A stretch of DNA of 64,000 nt from Nocardioides currus (GCF_003057875.1 NZ_PYXZ01000006.1:248001-312000), one strand, 5' to 3'. Counted from the stretch's first letter, positions 24,825 to 36,591 are shown. Notes: generated by a model from the sequence alone, not told the origin. Numbers and translations: made by a program.

Positions 24825-25835
24825 ATGACTGACAGTTCACCTGCACCGACGCACACCGTCGTGGTGCCCAACAGCATCGACATGGTCAGCGTGCTCGGCC
24901 CGGGGGATGCCCACCTCGGCATCATCGAGCGAGCCTTCGGCGCGACCGTCCACGTCCGCGGCAACCGCATCACCCTGACCGGCCCGCCGGCCGAGATCGC
25001 GCTCGCCGAACGGCTGCTCGACGAGATCGTGACGATCATCCGCACCGGCCAGGGCGTCTCGGAGGAGATCGTCCAGCGGATCGTGTCGATGATGAAGGCC
25101 GAGACGTCCGAACGCCCCGCCGACGTGCTCTCCCTCAACATCCTGAGCAACCGCGGCCGCACGATCAGGCCCAAGACGCTCAACCAGAAGCGCTACGTCG
25201 ACTCGATCGACAAGCACACGATCACCTTCGGCATCGGCCCGGCCGGCACCGGCAAGACCTACCTCGCGATGGCGAAGGCGGTCCAGGCCCTGCACGCCAA
25301 GGACGTCACCCGCATCATCCTGACCCGGCCCGCGGTCGAGGCGGGCGAGCGGCTCGGCTACCTGCCCGGCACCCTGAGCGAGAAGATCGACCCCTACCTG
25401 CGCCCGCTCTACGACGCGCTGCACGACATGATCGATCCCGAGACGATCCCCAAGCTGCTGGCCGCCGGGACGATCGAGGTCGCGCCGCTCGCCTACATGC
25501 GCGGGCGCACCCTCAACGACGCGTTCATCATCCTCGACGAGGCGCAGAACACCTCGCCCGAGCAGATGAAGATGTTCCTGACGCGCCTCGGCTTCGGCTC
25601 CAAGATCGTCGTCACCGGCGACGTCACCCAGGTCGACCTCCCCGGCGGCGTGAAGTCGGGCCTGCGCGTGGTCGAGAACATCCTCGAGGGCATCGACGAC
25701 ATCTCGTTCAACCGCCTCACCGCCGGCGACGTCGTGCGGCACCGGCTGGTGGGCAAGATCGTCGCGGCGTACGACGAGGTCGACGCCGCCACCTCCCGCG
25801 CCGAGCAGGGGCGACCGCGAGGCACGCGGTCGTGA
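24825..25835 (+). CDS. phoH: PhoH-like ATPase
   Basis: A 336-residue protein with an N-terminal KH-like nucleic-acid domain (HLGIIERAFGATVHVRGNRITLTGP) and a P-loop ATPase: Walker A GPAGTGKTYLAMA near 143, RPAVEAGERLGYLPG near 167, and Walker B FIILDEAQNTSPEQMK near 229. This is the PhoH/YbeZ family, which works with YbeY in RNA and ribosome metabolism. ybeY lies directly downstream, the classic arrangement. Confidence 0.93.
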   Translation: MTDSSPAPTHTVVVPNSIDMVSVLGPGDAHLGIIERAFGATVHVRGNRITLTGPPAEIALAERLLDEIVTIIRTGQGVSEEIVQRIVSMMKAETSERPADVLSLNILSNRGRTIRPKTLNQKRYVDSIDKHTITFGIGPAGTGKTYLAMAKAVQALHAKDVTRIILTRPAVEAGERLGYLPGTLSEKIDPYLRPLYDALHDMIDPETIPKLLAAGTIEVAPLAYMRGRTLNDAFIILDEAQNTSPEQMKMFLTRLGFGSKIVVTGDVTQVDLPGGVKSGLRVVENILEGIDDISFNRLTAGDVVRHRLVGKIVAAYDEVDAATSRAEQGRPRGTRS

Positions 25836-25905
25836 GCGAGCGCAGCGAGCGAACCATCCAGCGCAGGGCGAAGTGTGCCTCATGGGCGCACGGAGCGAAG
25901 CGAGT
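25833..25905. repeat. GAGCGAGCGCAGCGAGCG-type gene-end repeat between phoH and ybeY
   Basis: Starting at the phoH stop, GAGCGAGCGCAGCGAGCG (25836 area) is a near-palindromic tract, and a related GGAGCGAAGCGAGTAC occurs about 55 bases on, just before ybeY. Such arrays are familiar between genes of Nocardioides-like genomes (recalled). The 76-base gap breaks what is usually a tight phoH-ybeY junction. Confidence 0.4.
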
Positions 25906-25911
25906 ACGTCC

Positions 25912-26379
25912 ATGAGCATAGAAATTCTCAACGAGTCGGGGACAGACCTCGACGTACGCCGCCTCTCCACCCTGTCCCGGTTCGTGATGGACAAGATGCG
26001 GGTCCACCCGCAGGCCGAGCTGTGCATCAAGGCCGTCGACGAGGACACCATCGCGCTGCTCAACGAGCAGTGGATGGACAAGCAGGGACCGACCGACGTC
26101 CTCGCCTTCCCGATGGACGAGCTGCGCCCCGGCAAGGTCACCGAGGAGCCCGAGGAGGGCGTGCTGGGCGACCTCGTGCTCTGCCCCGTCGTCGCGGAGC
26201 GGCAGGGCGTCGAGGCCGGGCACGGCCGCGAGGCGGAGATCGAGCTGCTGACCGTGCACGGGATCCTGCACCTCCTCGGCTACGACCACGCCGAGCCGGA
26301 GGAGCACCGCGAGATGTTCGGGCTGCAGGACAGCCTGCTGGAGGAGTGGCGCGCCCCGTCCACTGACCCGGCCCGGTGA
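25912..26379 (+). CDS. ybeY: Endoribonuclease YbeY (rRNA maturation factor)
   Basis: A 155-residue zinc RNase needed for 16S rRNA 3'-end processing and ribosome quality control. The zinc motif HGILHLLGYDHAEPEEH (three His) is at about 121-137, and the LNEQWMDKQGPTDVLAFPMDE block near 49-69 is diagnostic. ATG 25912 (MSIEILNESG) was chosen, where family homology starts. The stop overlaps corC (GTGA). Confidence 0.94.
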   Translation: MSIEILNESGTDLDVRRLSTLSRFVMDKMRVHPQAELCIKAVDEDTIALLNEQWMDKQGPTDVLAFPMDELRPGKVTEEPEEGVLGDLVLCPVVAERQGVEAGHGREAEIELLTVHGILHLLGYDHAEPEEHREMFGLQDSLLEEWRAPSTDPAR

Positions 26380-27680
26380 TCGGCGACATCTGGCTGCTCC
26401 TCGTAGCGGCCGTCCTCGTGTTCCTGGCCGGTCTGTTCTCGGCCGCCGACGCCGCCCTCGGCGGGTTCTCGCACGCCCGCGCGGAGGAGCTGGCCGCCGA
26501 GGGACGGGCAGGGTCGAAGCGCCTGCTGCACATCCTCGACGACCCGCCGCGCTACCTCAACACCGCGCTGCTGCTGCGCCTGCTGTGCGAGATCTCGGCG
26601 ATCGTCCTCGTCGCGCTGTGGATCCACGACCTCTACGCCGGTGACTTCTGGCCGGCCTACCTCACTGCCATCGGCTCGATGCTGCTCATCTCCTTCGTGG
26701 TCATCGGCGTCGCCCCGCGCACCCTCGGTCGCCAGCACGACGCGACGGTCGCCCTCGTCTCGGCCTCGCCGCTCAGCTTCGTCACCTCGGTCCTGGGCCC
26801 GATCCCGCAGCTGCTGATCCTGCTGGGCAACGCGCTCACCCCCGGCAAGGGCTTCCGCGAGGGACCGTTCTCCACGGAGACCGAGCTGCGCGAGCTCGTG
26901 GACCTCGCCGAGGCCTCGGCGGTCATCGAGTCGGGCGAGCGCAGGATGATCCACTCCGTCTTCGAGCTCGGCGACACCACCACCCGCGAGGTGATGGTCC
27001 CGCGCACCGACGTCGTCTACATCGAGAGGCACAAGAACCTGCGCCAGACGATGTCGCTGTTCCTGCGCAGCGGGTTCTCCCGGGTCCCGGTCATCGACGA
27101 CAACCTCGACCACGTCGTCGGCATCGCCTACCTCAAGGACATCGTCCGGCGCGACTTCGAGCAGCCCGACGTCGAGTTCACCCAGCGCGTCGACGAGATC
27201 ATGCGGCCGGTCCACTGGGTGCCCGAGTCCAAGCCGGTCGACTCGCTCCTCACCGAGCTCCAGGCCCGCCGCCAGCACATCGCGGTGGTCATCGACGAGT
27301 ACGGCGGCACCGCCGGCATCGTCACCATCGAGGACGTCCTGGAGGAGATCGTCGGCGAAATCACCGACGAGTACGACGAGGACGAGATCGAGGTCGAGGT
27401 CGTCGACGAGGCGACGTACAGGCTCTCCTCCCGCTTCCCGGTCGACGACCTGGACGAGGTCGTCGGCGTCGACGTCGACGACGAGGAGGTCGACAGCGTC
27501 GGTGGCCTGATGGCCAAGCACCTCGGCCGGGTGCCGATCCCCGGCTCGGTGGTGGAGTGCCACGGGCTCCGGTTCGAGGCCGAGCGGCTCACCGGCCGAC
27601 GCAACAAGATCGGCACCGTGCTCGTGAGCCGGGTGGTCGAGCACCCCGATCCACACCAGGAGGACCACCCCGATGACTGA
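26376..27680 (+). CDS. CNNM/CBS-domain membrane protein (CorC/HlyC type)
   Basis: A 434-residue transporter-like protein. Four hydrophobic segments (residues 4-24, 58-80, 88-110 and 125-150) form a CNNM/DUF21 domain. Paired CBS domains follow (MVPRTDVVYIERHKNLRQTM to VVIDEYGGTAGIVTIEDVLEEIVGEI, about 207-330), then a CorC_HlyC C-terminal domain. The family is linked to magnesium/cobalt efflux. Its place between ybeY and era matches the conserved actinobacterial order. Confidence 0.88.
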   Translation: MIGDIWLLLVAAVLVFLAGLFSAADAALGGFSHARAEELAAEGRAGSKRLLHILDDPPRYLNTALLLRLLCEISAIVLVALWIHDLYAGDFWPAYLTAIGSMLLISFVVIGVAPRTLGRQHDATVALVSASPLSFVTSVLGPIPQLLILLGNALTPGKGFREGPFSTETELRELVDLAEASAVIESGERRMIHSVFELGDTTTREVMVPRTDVVYIERHKNLRQTMSLFLRSGFSRVPVIDDNLDHVVGIAYLKDIVRRDFEQPDVEFTQRVDEIMRPVHWVPESKPVDSLLTELQARRQHIAVVIDEYGGTAGIVTIEDVLEEIVGEITDEYDEDEIEVEVVDEATYRLSSRFPVDDLDEVVGVDVDDEEVDSVGGLMAKHLGRVPIPGSVVECHGLRFEAERLTGRRNKIGTVLVSRVVEHPDPHQEDHPDD

Positions 27681-28020
27681 GCCGATGAGTGAGCTCTCGA
27701 CCGAGGACCGCAAGCTGGTCACCCTCGCTCGGGCCACCCGGGCGCGCACCGGTGCCGCCGAGGGGGCTGCCGTCCGCGACCTCGACGGCCGCACGTACGC
27801 CGCGGCCACCGTCGCCCTGCCCTCGCTCGCCGTCTCGGCGCTGGAGGTGTGCGTGGCCATGGCCATCGCCTCGGGCTCGCGGGGCCTGGAGGCGGCCGTC
27901 GTGCTCACCGCGAGCGACACCGAGCCGTCGCTGGCGGCCGCGCGGGAGTTCGCCGGCGGCGACGTTCCGGTGCACGTCGGCGACGTCCGCGGAACGATCG
28001 GATCCACCCTGACGACCTGA
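27673..28020 (+). CDS. Cytidine deaminase-like protein without zinc motif
   Basis: A 115-residue protein that occupies the cytidine-deaminase position just before era in many actinomycetes (compare mycobacterial Rv2365c). The fold pattern ALEVCVAMAIASGSRGLEAAVVLTASD is deaminase-like. The catalytic HAE/CAE plus PCxxC zinc ligands are absent, so it is probably not an active deaminase. ATG 27673 overlaps the corC stop by 8 bases; ATG 27685 is an alternative. Role unknown. Confidence 0.65.
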   Translation: MTEPMSELSTEDRKLVTLARATRARTGAAEGAAVRDLDGRTYAAATVALPSLAVSALEVCVAMAIASGSRGLEAAVVLTASDTEPSLAAAREFAGGDVPVHVGDVRGTIGSTLTT

Positions 28021-28048
28021 CCATGCGGACACGCGCTAGCGTATTTGC

Positions 28049-29410
28049 GTGCGCACCGCGATCGGGTGGAACAAGCATCGAGAAGGCGTGGCCAGACTCC
28101 TCGAGTCGTACGCCGCAGTGCCCCGTGACGCCACCGTGCGGTTGGCCAAACCGACGTCCAACCTGTTCCGAGGCCGGACGCCGCACACGGCCGGCCTCGA
28201 CGTGTCCGGCCTCGACGCCGTCATCGAGGTCCGCGGCGAGGTCGCCGAGGTGCAGGGCATGTGCACCTACGAGCACCTCGTCGAGGTCACCCTCGCGCAC
28301 GGGATGATCCCGCTGGTGGTGCCGCAGCTGCGCACGATCACCCTCGGTGGCGCGGTCAGCGGGCTGGGCATCGAGTCGACCAGCTTCCGGAGCGGACTGC
28401 CCCACGAGTCGGTGCTCGAGATGGACGTGCTGACCGGGGCCGGCGAGGTCGTCACCACCCGCCCCGGCGACGACCTCTTCGACACCTTCCCCAACTCCTA
28501 CGGCTCGCTCGGCTACGCCACGCGACTGCGCATCCAGCTCGAACCGGTGCCGGGCTTCGTCGCCCTCCGGCACGTCCGGTTCGACCCGGCCGCCCTGCCC
28601 GACGCGATCACGGCGATCGTCGAGTCGGGGGAGTGGGACGGCGAACGCGTGGACGGGCTCGACGGGGTGGTGTTCACGCCCGACGAGGCCTACCTGACGC
28701 TCGCCCGCTGGACCGACGAGCCCGGCCCCACGAGCGACTATGCCGGTCAGCAGGTCTTCTACCGCTCGATCCAGGAGCGCAGCACCGACCGGCTGACGAT
28801 GCTCGACTACCTCTGGCGCTGGGACACCGACTGGTTCTGGTGCTCGCGCGCCTTCGGGGCCCAGCACCCGCTCGTGCGCCGGGTCTGGCCCCGGCGCCTG
28901 CGCCGCTCCGACGTCTACTGGAAGCTGGTGGCGCTCGACCGCAGGTTCGGGATCGGCGACCGGCTCGACCGCAGGGCCGGACGCCCGCAGGGCGAGCGGG
29001 TCGTGCAGGACGTCGAGGTCCCCGTCGACCGGCTGCCGGAGTTCGTGTCGTGGTTCGACGCCGAGATCGGGATGCGGCCGGTCTGGCTGTGCCCGCTCCG
29101 CCTGCGGCGTACGACCTCGTCCCGGCCGTGGCCCTCCTACCCGCTGGCCGCCGGGACGACGTACGTCAACGTCGGCTTCTGGGGCAACGTCGCCGTCGGG
29201 CCGGAGGCGCCGACCTCGCCGCGCAACCGCGCGATCGAGACCAAGGTGCACGAGCTCGGCGGGCACAAGTCGCTCTACTCCGAGGCGTTCTACGACCGCG
29301 AGACCTTCGACGCCCTCTACGACGGCGCCAACCTCGCGGCGGTGAAGAAGAGGTTCGATCCGGACGACCGGCTGACCGGTCTCTACGAGAAGGTGGTGGA
29401 AAGAGGATGA
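28049..29410 (+). CDS. FAD-binding oxidoreductase of 10-methyl fatty acid synthesis (TmsA/BfaA-like)
   Basis: A 453-residue FAD-linked oxidase-fold protein (FAD_binding_4: LVEVTLAHGMIPLVVPQLRTITLGGAVSGLGIES region, about 75-110). It is directly coupled to a cyclopropane-synthase-like methyltransferase. This pair is the tuberculostearic acid module: the methyltransferase makes a 10-methylene acyl chain and this enzyme reduces it to 10-methyl (established for mycobacterial and related homologues). The long YGSLGYATRLRIQLEPVPG segment is typical. TAGCGT lies 6 bases before GTG 28049 (leaderless). It stands where era would normally follow the cdd-like gene. Confidence 0.82.
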   Translation: MRTAIGWNKHREGVARLLESYAAVPRDATVRLAKPTSNLFRGRTPHTAGLDVSGLDAVIEVRGEVAEVQGMCTYEHLVEVTLAHGMIPLVVPQLRTITLGGAVSGLGIESTSFRSGLPHESVLEMDVLTGAGEVVTTRPGDDLFDTFPNSYGSLGYATRLRIQLEPVPGFVALRHVRFDPAALPDAITAIVESGEWDGERVDGLDGVVFTPDEAYLTLARWTDEPGPTSDYAGQQVFYRSIQERSTDRLTMLDYLWRWDTDWFWCSRAFGAQHPLVRRVWPRRLRRSDVYWKLVALDRRFGIGDRLDRRAGRPQGERVVQDVEVPVDRLPEFVSWFDAEIGMRPVWLCPLRLRRTTSSRPWPSYPLAAGTTYVNVGFWGNVAVGPEAPTSPRNRAIETKVHELGGHKSLYSEAFYDRETFDALYDGANLAAVKKRFDPDDRLTGLYEKVVERG

Positions 29411-30678
29411 GCGTCAGCATCGGGGAGGCGTTGTCGTCGCTGGTGCGCGGCGGGATGCCGGTGCACTTCACGGCGTACGACGGCAGCGAGGCAGGGCCGC
29501 CGGACGCGGCCGTCGGGATGCACCTGCGCAACGAGCGCGGGCTGGCCTACCTGCTCACCGCGCCGGGCGACCTCGGCCTGGCCCGGGCGTACGTCTCGGG
29601 TGACCTCGACCTGTCCGGGGTCCATCCCGGTGATCCCTACGACGCGCTCCTGCTGTTGAAGGACGACCTCAAGCTCCGGGTGCCGACGCCGTCCGAGGCG
29701 CTGGCGATCTTCCGCGGACTCGGCGTCGGCCGGCTGCGCCCGCCGCCGCCCCCGCCCCAGGAGCACCTGCCCCGCTGGCGGCGTGCGGTCGAGGGACTGC
29801 GCCACTCGATGGGCCGCGACGCCGAGGTCATCTCGCACCACTACGACGTCTCCAACCGCTTCTACGAGCTCGTGCTCGGGCCGTCCATGGCCTACACCTG
29901 CGCCGTCTTCGACGAGCCGGACGCCACCCTCGAGGAGGCGCAGGCCGCGAAGTTCGACCTGATCTGCCGCAAGCTCGCCCTCCAGCCCGGCCAGCGGCTG
30001 CTGGACGTCGGCTGCGGGTGGGGCGGCATGGTCCGGCACGCCGCCCGGGAGTACGGCGTCAAGGCCCTCGGCGTCACGCTGTCACTCGAGCAGGCGGAGT
30101 GGGCCAAGGAGGCGATCGACCGGGAGGGCCTCGGTGACCTCGCCGAGGTGCGCCACCTCGACTACCGCGACGTGATGGAGGACGGCTTCGACGCCGTCAG
30201 CTCGATCGGGCTGACCGAGCACATCGGCGTGCGCAACTACCCCGCCTACTTCGCGCACCTGCGTGACCGGCTCAAGCCCGGTGGACGGCTGCTCAACCAC
30301 TGCATCACCCGCTCGCACAACCGGCGCACCGAGACGGGCGCGTTCATCGACCGCTACGTCTTCCCCGACGGGGAGCTGATCGGGTCGGGCACGATCGTCC
30401 GGGCCGCCCAGGACGTCGGGCTGGAGGTGCAGCACACCGAGAACCTGCGCCAGCACTACGCCCTGACGCTCGCCCAGTGGTGCCGCAACCTCGAGACCAA
30501 CTGGGACGAGTGCGTCGCGGAGGTGGGGGAGAGCACCGCGCGGGTGTGGGGCCTCTACATGGCCGGCTCGCGCGTCGGCTTCGAGCGCGGTGAGGTCGAG
30601 CTGCACCACGTGCTCGCCACCCGCGCCGGTGTCGACGCGCCCGCCCCGTTCCCGCTGCGACCCGACTGGAGGGCCTGA
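29407..30678 (+). CDS. SAM-dependent fatty-acyl methyltransferase (CFA-like, TmsB/BfaB type)
   Basis: A 423-residue cyclopropane-fatty-acyl-phospholipid synthase-family enzyme. SHHYDVSNRFYELVLGPSMAYTCAVF (about 142-167) and the SAM motif LLDVGCGWGGMVRHAA near 200 are diagnostic. The N terminus carries the extra lipid-binding region seen in UfaA1/TmsB. A run of six prolines (RPPPPPPQ) joins it to the catalytic domain. It uses SAM to add a methylene to oleoyl phospholipids. The start overlaps the reductase stop (ATGA), so the two form one operon. Confidence 0.85.
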   Translation: MSVSIGEALSSLVRGGMPVHFTAYDGSEAGPPDAAVGMHLRNERGLAYLLTAPGDLGLARAYVSGDLDLSGVHPGDPYDALLLLKDDLKLRVPTPSEALAIFRGLGVGRLRPPPPPPQEHLPRWRRAVEGLRHSMGRDAEVISHHYDVSNRFYELVLGPSMAYTCAVFDEPDATLEEAQAAKFDLICRKLALQPGQRLLDVGCGWGGMVRHAAREYGVKALGVTLSLEQAEWAKEAIDREGLGDLAEVRHLDYRDVMEDGFDAVSSIGLTEHIGVRNYPAYFAHLRDRLKPGGRLLNHCITRSHNRRTETGAFIDRYVFPDGELIGSGTIVRAAQDVGLEVQHTENLRQHYALTLAQWCRNLETNWDECVAEVGESTARVWGLYMAGSRVGFERGEVELHHVLATRAGVDAPAPFPLRPDWRA

Positions 30679-30717
30679 CCCCCGTGCGCCGGTGGCACCG
30701 CCGGTAGCGTTGTCCCA

Positions 30718-31509
30718 ATGAGCACCCGAGCACAGCAGTTCCGCGCGCAGGTCGTGCGGCGGGAGCAGCTCTCGTCCCACTTCGTGCGCCTCGTGCTCGG
30801 CGGTGAGGGACTGGCCGGCTTCACCTCGACCGGGATCCCCGACGAGTGGGTGGCGCTGACGATCCCCGGCCAGTTCCAGACGCGCTACTACACCGTGCGC
30901 CGGTGGGACGGCGCCGAGCTCACCCTCGACATCGTCGTGCACGAGCACGGACTGGTGACCGAGTGGGCCACCACCGACTGCGTCGGAGACGAGGTCGGCG
31001 TCAGCGAGCCCAAGGGCTCGTTCGCGATGCCCGCCGACGCCGGCTGGCTGCTCCTCGTCGGCGACCTCACCGCCCTGCCCGCGATCGCGCGCATCATCGA
31101 GACCGTCCCGGTGCCCGTCACGGCGTGGGTCGAGACGCCCGACGAGCCGATCCGGTCGTACGTCGAGGGGGACGTCACCTGGTCCACGCCGGCCGACGGC
31201 GTGGAGACCGCGACCGCCGACATCGTCACCGCGATCGACTGGCCGGCGGGCGACGGCTACTTCTGGATGGCCGGCGAGTCCGCCCAGATGCGCGCGATCC
31301 GCAAGCACCTCATGCGCGAGCGACGGCTGCCGACCTCGGCCTACGACGTCATGGGCTACTGGCGCGGCGGTGGGCAGAAGCGGCAGCCGCGTGCGGTCGA
31401 TCCGGGCCCCATCTGGCGCGCCGGCAAGGCGGCAGGGAAGAGTGACGACCAGATCTGGGCGGACTACGACTCGGCACGAGACGACGCAGCGCGAGAGAGC
31501 AACGCATGA
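30718..31509 (+). CDS. Siderophore-interacting protein (NAD(P)H-dependent flavoprotein)
   Basis: A 263-residue protein of the SIP/ViuB family. The FAD domain has RYYTVRRWDGAELTLDIVVHEHGLVTEWA (about 58-86); the NAD(P)H side has WLLLVGDLTALPAIARI near 103 and FWMAGESAQMRAIRKHL near 181, and YWRGG closes the domain. It reduces ferric siderophores to release iron in the cytoplasm. It has its own leaderless promoter (TAGCGT 7 bases before ATG) and overlaps era by ATGA, so era can be transcribed from here. Confidence 0.85.
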   Translation: MSTRAQQFRAQVVRREQLSSHFVRLVLGGEGLAGFTSTGIPDEWVALTIPGQFQTRYYTVRRWDGAELTLDIVVHEHGLVTEWATTDCVGDEVGVSEPKGSFAMPADAGWLLLVGDLTALPAIARIIETVPVPVTAWVETPDEPIRSYVEGDVTWSTPADGVETATADIVTAIDWPAGDGYFWMAGESAQMRAIRKHLMRERRLPTSAYDVMGYWRGGGQKRQPRAVDPGPIWRAGKAAGKSDDQIWADYDSARDDAARESNA

Positions 31510-32495
31510 GCAACGAGCACGACAAGGACTTCGACGTCAGTGGGGTCGAGCCCGCGGGCCCCATCTACGGCACCCGCCCCGACGGATTCCGCAGCGGGTT
31601 CGCCAGCTTCGTGGGCCGGCCCAACGCCGGCAAGTCCACGCTCACCAACGCGCTGGTCGGCTCCAAGATCGTCATCACCTCCTCGAAGCCGCAGACCACC
31701 CGCACCGTCGTGCGCGGCATCGTGCACCGCCCCGACGGCCAGCTGATCCTGGTCGACACCCCCGGCCTGCACCGGCCCCGCACGCTGCTGGGCGAGCGGC
31801 TCAACGACCTGGTCAAGACCACGTGGGCCGAGGTCGACGTCGTCGCCGTGTGCTTCCCGGCCAACGAGAAGATCGGCCCCGGTGACCGGTTCATCGTGAC
31901 GGAGCTCGGCAAGATCCGCCGTACGGTCAAGATCGCCGTCGCCACCAAGACCGACCTCGTCAGTCCCGAGCAGCTCGGCCAGCACCTCCTCGACATCGCC
32001 GCCCTCGGCGCCGAGACCGACACCACGTGGGCCGAGATCGTGCCCGTCTCTGCCGTCTCGGGTGACCAGGTCTCGCTGCTGTCCGACCTGCTGCTCGGGA
32101 TGCTGCCGGAAGGTCCGCCGCTCTATCCCGACGGAGACCTGACCGACGCACCCGAGGAGGTGCTGGTCGCCGACCTGATCCGCGAGGCCGCGCTCGAGGG
32201 CGTGCGCGACGAGCTCCCGCACTCCATCGCCGTCGTGGTCGAGGAGATGAACCTGCGCGAGGGCCGCGACGCCGACAAGCCGCTGCTCGACATCTACGCC
32301 AACCTCTACGTCGAGCGCGACTCCCAGAAGGGGATCATGATCGGCCACAAGGGCGCCCGCCTCCGCTCGGTCGGCACCGCCGCCCGCAAGCAGATCGAGG
32401 CGCTGCTCGGCACCCCGGTCTACCTCGACCTGCACGTCAAGATCGCCAAGGACTGGCAGCGCGACCCGCGCCAGCTGCGCAAGCTCGGCTTCTGA
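31506..32495 (+). CDS. era: GTPase Era
   Basis: A 329-residue ribosome-assembly GTPase with switch motifs G1 GRPNAGKSTLTNAL (about 37-50), G3 DTPGLHRPRT near 84, and G4 TKTD near 147. A C-terminal KH domain (GIMIGHKGARLRSVGTAARKQIEALLG, about 277-304) binds the 3' end of 16S rRNA. The N-terminal 25 residues are an acidic extension (NEHDKDFDVSGVEP). Start overlaps the SIP stop. Confidence 0.95.
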   Translation: MSNEHDKDFDVSGVEPAGPIYGTRPDGFRSGFASFVGRPNAGKSTLTNALVGSKIVITSSKPQTTRTVVRGIVHRPDGQLILVDTPGLHRPRTLLGERLNDLVKTTWAEVDVVAVCFPANEKIGPGDRFIVTELGKIRRTVKIAVATKTDLVSPEQLGQHLLDIAALGAETDTTWAEIVPVSAVSGDQVSLLSDLLLGMLPEGPPLYPDGDLTDAPEEVLVADLIREAALEGVRDELPHSIAVVVEEMNLREGRDADKPLLDIYANLYVERDSQKGIMIGHKGARLRSVGTAARKQIEALLGTPVYLDLHVKIAKDWQRDPRQLRKLGF

Positions 32496-32505
32496 TCCGT
32501 GCGAC

Positions 32506-33330
32506 TCAGGCCGGCGCCCAGCAGATCCCGTAGCGCTGGCCGGCGTCCCACTGGTCCTTCGTGGGGCGCTCCTCCGACCACGTGAAGTCGAGGGGGTCGG
32601 CCGCGCGCCCGCGGGCGGCGGCCCGGCACGGTGACCCCATCTGGTCGCCGGCGGCGGACGCGGACGGGTAGGCCTTCCCCGTCAGGTCGACCGACGCCAC
32701 GGCCACCCACGTGTGCTGCGCCGAGCACGGGACGCGTCGGTGGGAGACGGCGTCGGGCGACGCGGTGGCGCACATCGCGAACGCGTCGGACGACCCGACC
32801 AGCCCCTTGCTCGAGCGGGGCAGCGGCGCCAACCGCCCGGGCCTGCCGAGCGCGACGACGTCGCAGCGGAACCAGTCCGCTCCGGCCGCGGCCTCCTCGA
32901 CGGACGGCGTGAACCACACCGCCTGCACCATGCTCAGCCGCAGGTCCTCGCGGGTGCCCCCGACGTGCGCGCCCAGCAGGGAGGTGCAGGAGGACGCCAC
33001 CGCCGACTGGACCGACGGCGAGTCGACGGCCACGAGGTGCCCCGACTCGAGCAGCGAGAGGCGGCCGATCTTGTAGGTCTGCGACGTGTGCTTCCTGGAG
33101 CAGGCGATGTCGGTGCCCCCGATGACCGGCGCGACCGCCTGCTCGAGGGTCATCCGGTGGCAGCCGTCCTTCACCGGCCGCGGGACGGCGGCGGCCGTGG
33201 GGGAGACGGACGCCGAGGTCGTCGCGGTGGGGGAGGGCGTCGGGTCCGGCTCGGGCGAGGTGTCGCCCGAGCAGCCGGTGGCGACCAGCACGAGGAGGAC
33301 GACCGCGAGGCGGTGCAGCCAGGCACTCAC
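32506..33330 (-). CDS. Septum-formation-type lipoprotein
   Basis: A 274-residue exported lipoprotein. The signal ends in LLVLVATGCSGD (Cys near 20), followed by a Pro/Thr/Ser linker. Two repeats of the actinobacterial septum-formation family follow, each with a Cys and a C...H pattern: IACSRKHTSQTYKIG and VPCSAQHTWVAV. The family was named for a link to cell division, but its role is not well established. GTG 33330 has GGAGG six bases upstream. Convergent with era. Confidence 0.72.
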   Translation of the reverse strand: MSAWLHRLAVVLLVLVATGCSGDTSPEPDPTPSPTATTSASVSPTAAAVPRPVKDGCHRMTLEQAVAPVIGGTDIACSRKHTSQTYKIGRLSLLESGHLVAVDSPSVQSAVASSCTSLLGAHVGGTREDLRLSMVQAVWFTPSVEEAAAGADWFRCDVVALGRPGRLAPLPRSSKGLVGSSDAFAMCATASPDAVSHRRVPCSAQHTWVAVASVDLTGKAYPSASAAGDQMGSPCRAAARGRAADPLDFTWSEERPTKDQWDAGQRYGICWAPA

Positions 33331-33355
33331 CCCGGGACCTCCGTCCGCCGCCTCG

Positions 33356-33841
33356 TCACGCGCTCACCAGCGCCGCGATCGTACCCCCGAGGTCGTACGC
33401 CGCTGCGCGATCCTCCTCGGACACCTCGCCCAGCACCGAGAGCACCGGGGCCGACTGCTGCCAGCCCAGGGCCTGGACGATGGACTGCACCGATCGCACC
33501 GCGCCGGTCGTGTCGTAGCGACCGTGCACCCACAGCCCGTACGGCTTGCGGCCACCGGTGGCAGCGCCCGCTGCCCCGTCGTCGGCCAGCGCCCCGCCCG
33601 CCGAGAGGAAGATCGTGTCGAAGAAGTGCTTCAGCGCCCCGGACATGTAGCCGAAGTTGGCGGGCGTGCCGAGGAGGTATCCGTCGGCGGCCAGCACGTC
33701 GTCGGCGCCGGCCTCGAGAGCCGGTCGGACCACCACCTCGACGTCGTCGATCCCGTCGTCGTGGGCGCCGGCGAGCACGGCCTCGGCCAGCGAGCGCACC
33801 GTCGGCGTCGGCGCGTGGTGGACGATCAGCAGGCGAGCCAT
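33356..33841 (-). CDS. Flavodoxin/NADPH-dependent FMN reductase-like protein
   Basis: A 161-residue flavoprotein. It has the FMN phosphate-binding loop LIVHHAPTPTVRSLAEAV (5-22) and the flavin-ring segment YLLGTPANFGYMSGALKHFFD (about 52-72). The motifs match flavodoxin-family NAD(P)H oxidoreductases. Its electron partner is unknown. TACCCT lies 7 bases before the ATG (leaderless) and its promoter is only 36 bases from that of the divergent methyltransferase. Confidence 0.82.
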   Translation of the reverse strand: MARLLIVHHAPTPTVRSLAEAVLAGAHDDGIDDVEVVVRPALEAGADDVLAADGYLLGTPANFGYMSGALKHFFDTIFLSAGGALADDGAAGAATGGRKPYGLWVHGRYDTTGAVRSVQSIVQALGWQQSAPVLSVLGEVSEEDRAAAYDLGGTIAALVSA

Positions 33842-33877
33842 GTCGCACAGGGTAGAACCGGCGTAGCGTGACCTGGC

Positions 33878-36566
<2,689 letters not shown>

Positions 36567-36591
36567 CGTCCGGGCAGCCACGGACCGGACG
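36567..36591 (+). terminator. Hairpin after leuA
   Basis: CGTCCGG (36567-36573) and CCGGACG (36585-36591) form a perfect 7-base stem immediately after the leuA stop, with an 11-base loop and no T run. A Rho-independent-like end or RNA-stabilising hairpin is possible; the next gene has its own TAGATT promoter. Confidence 0.4.
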
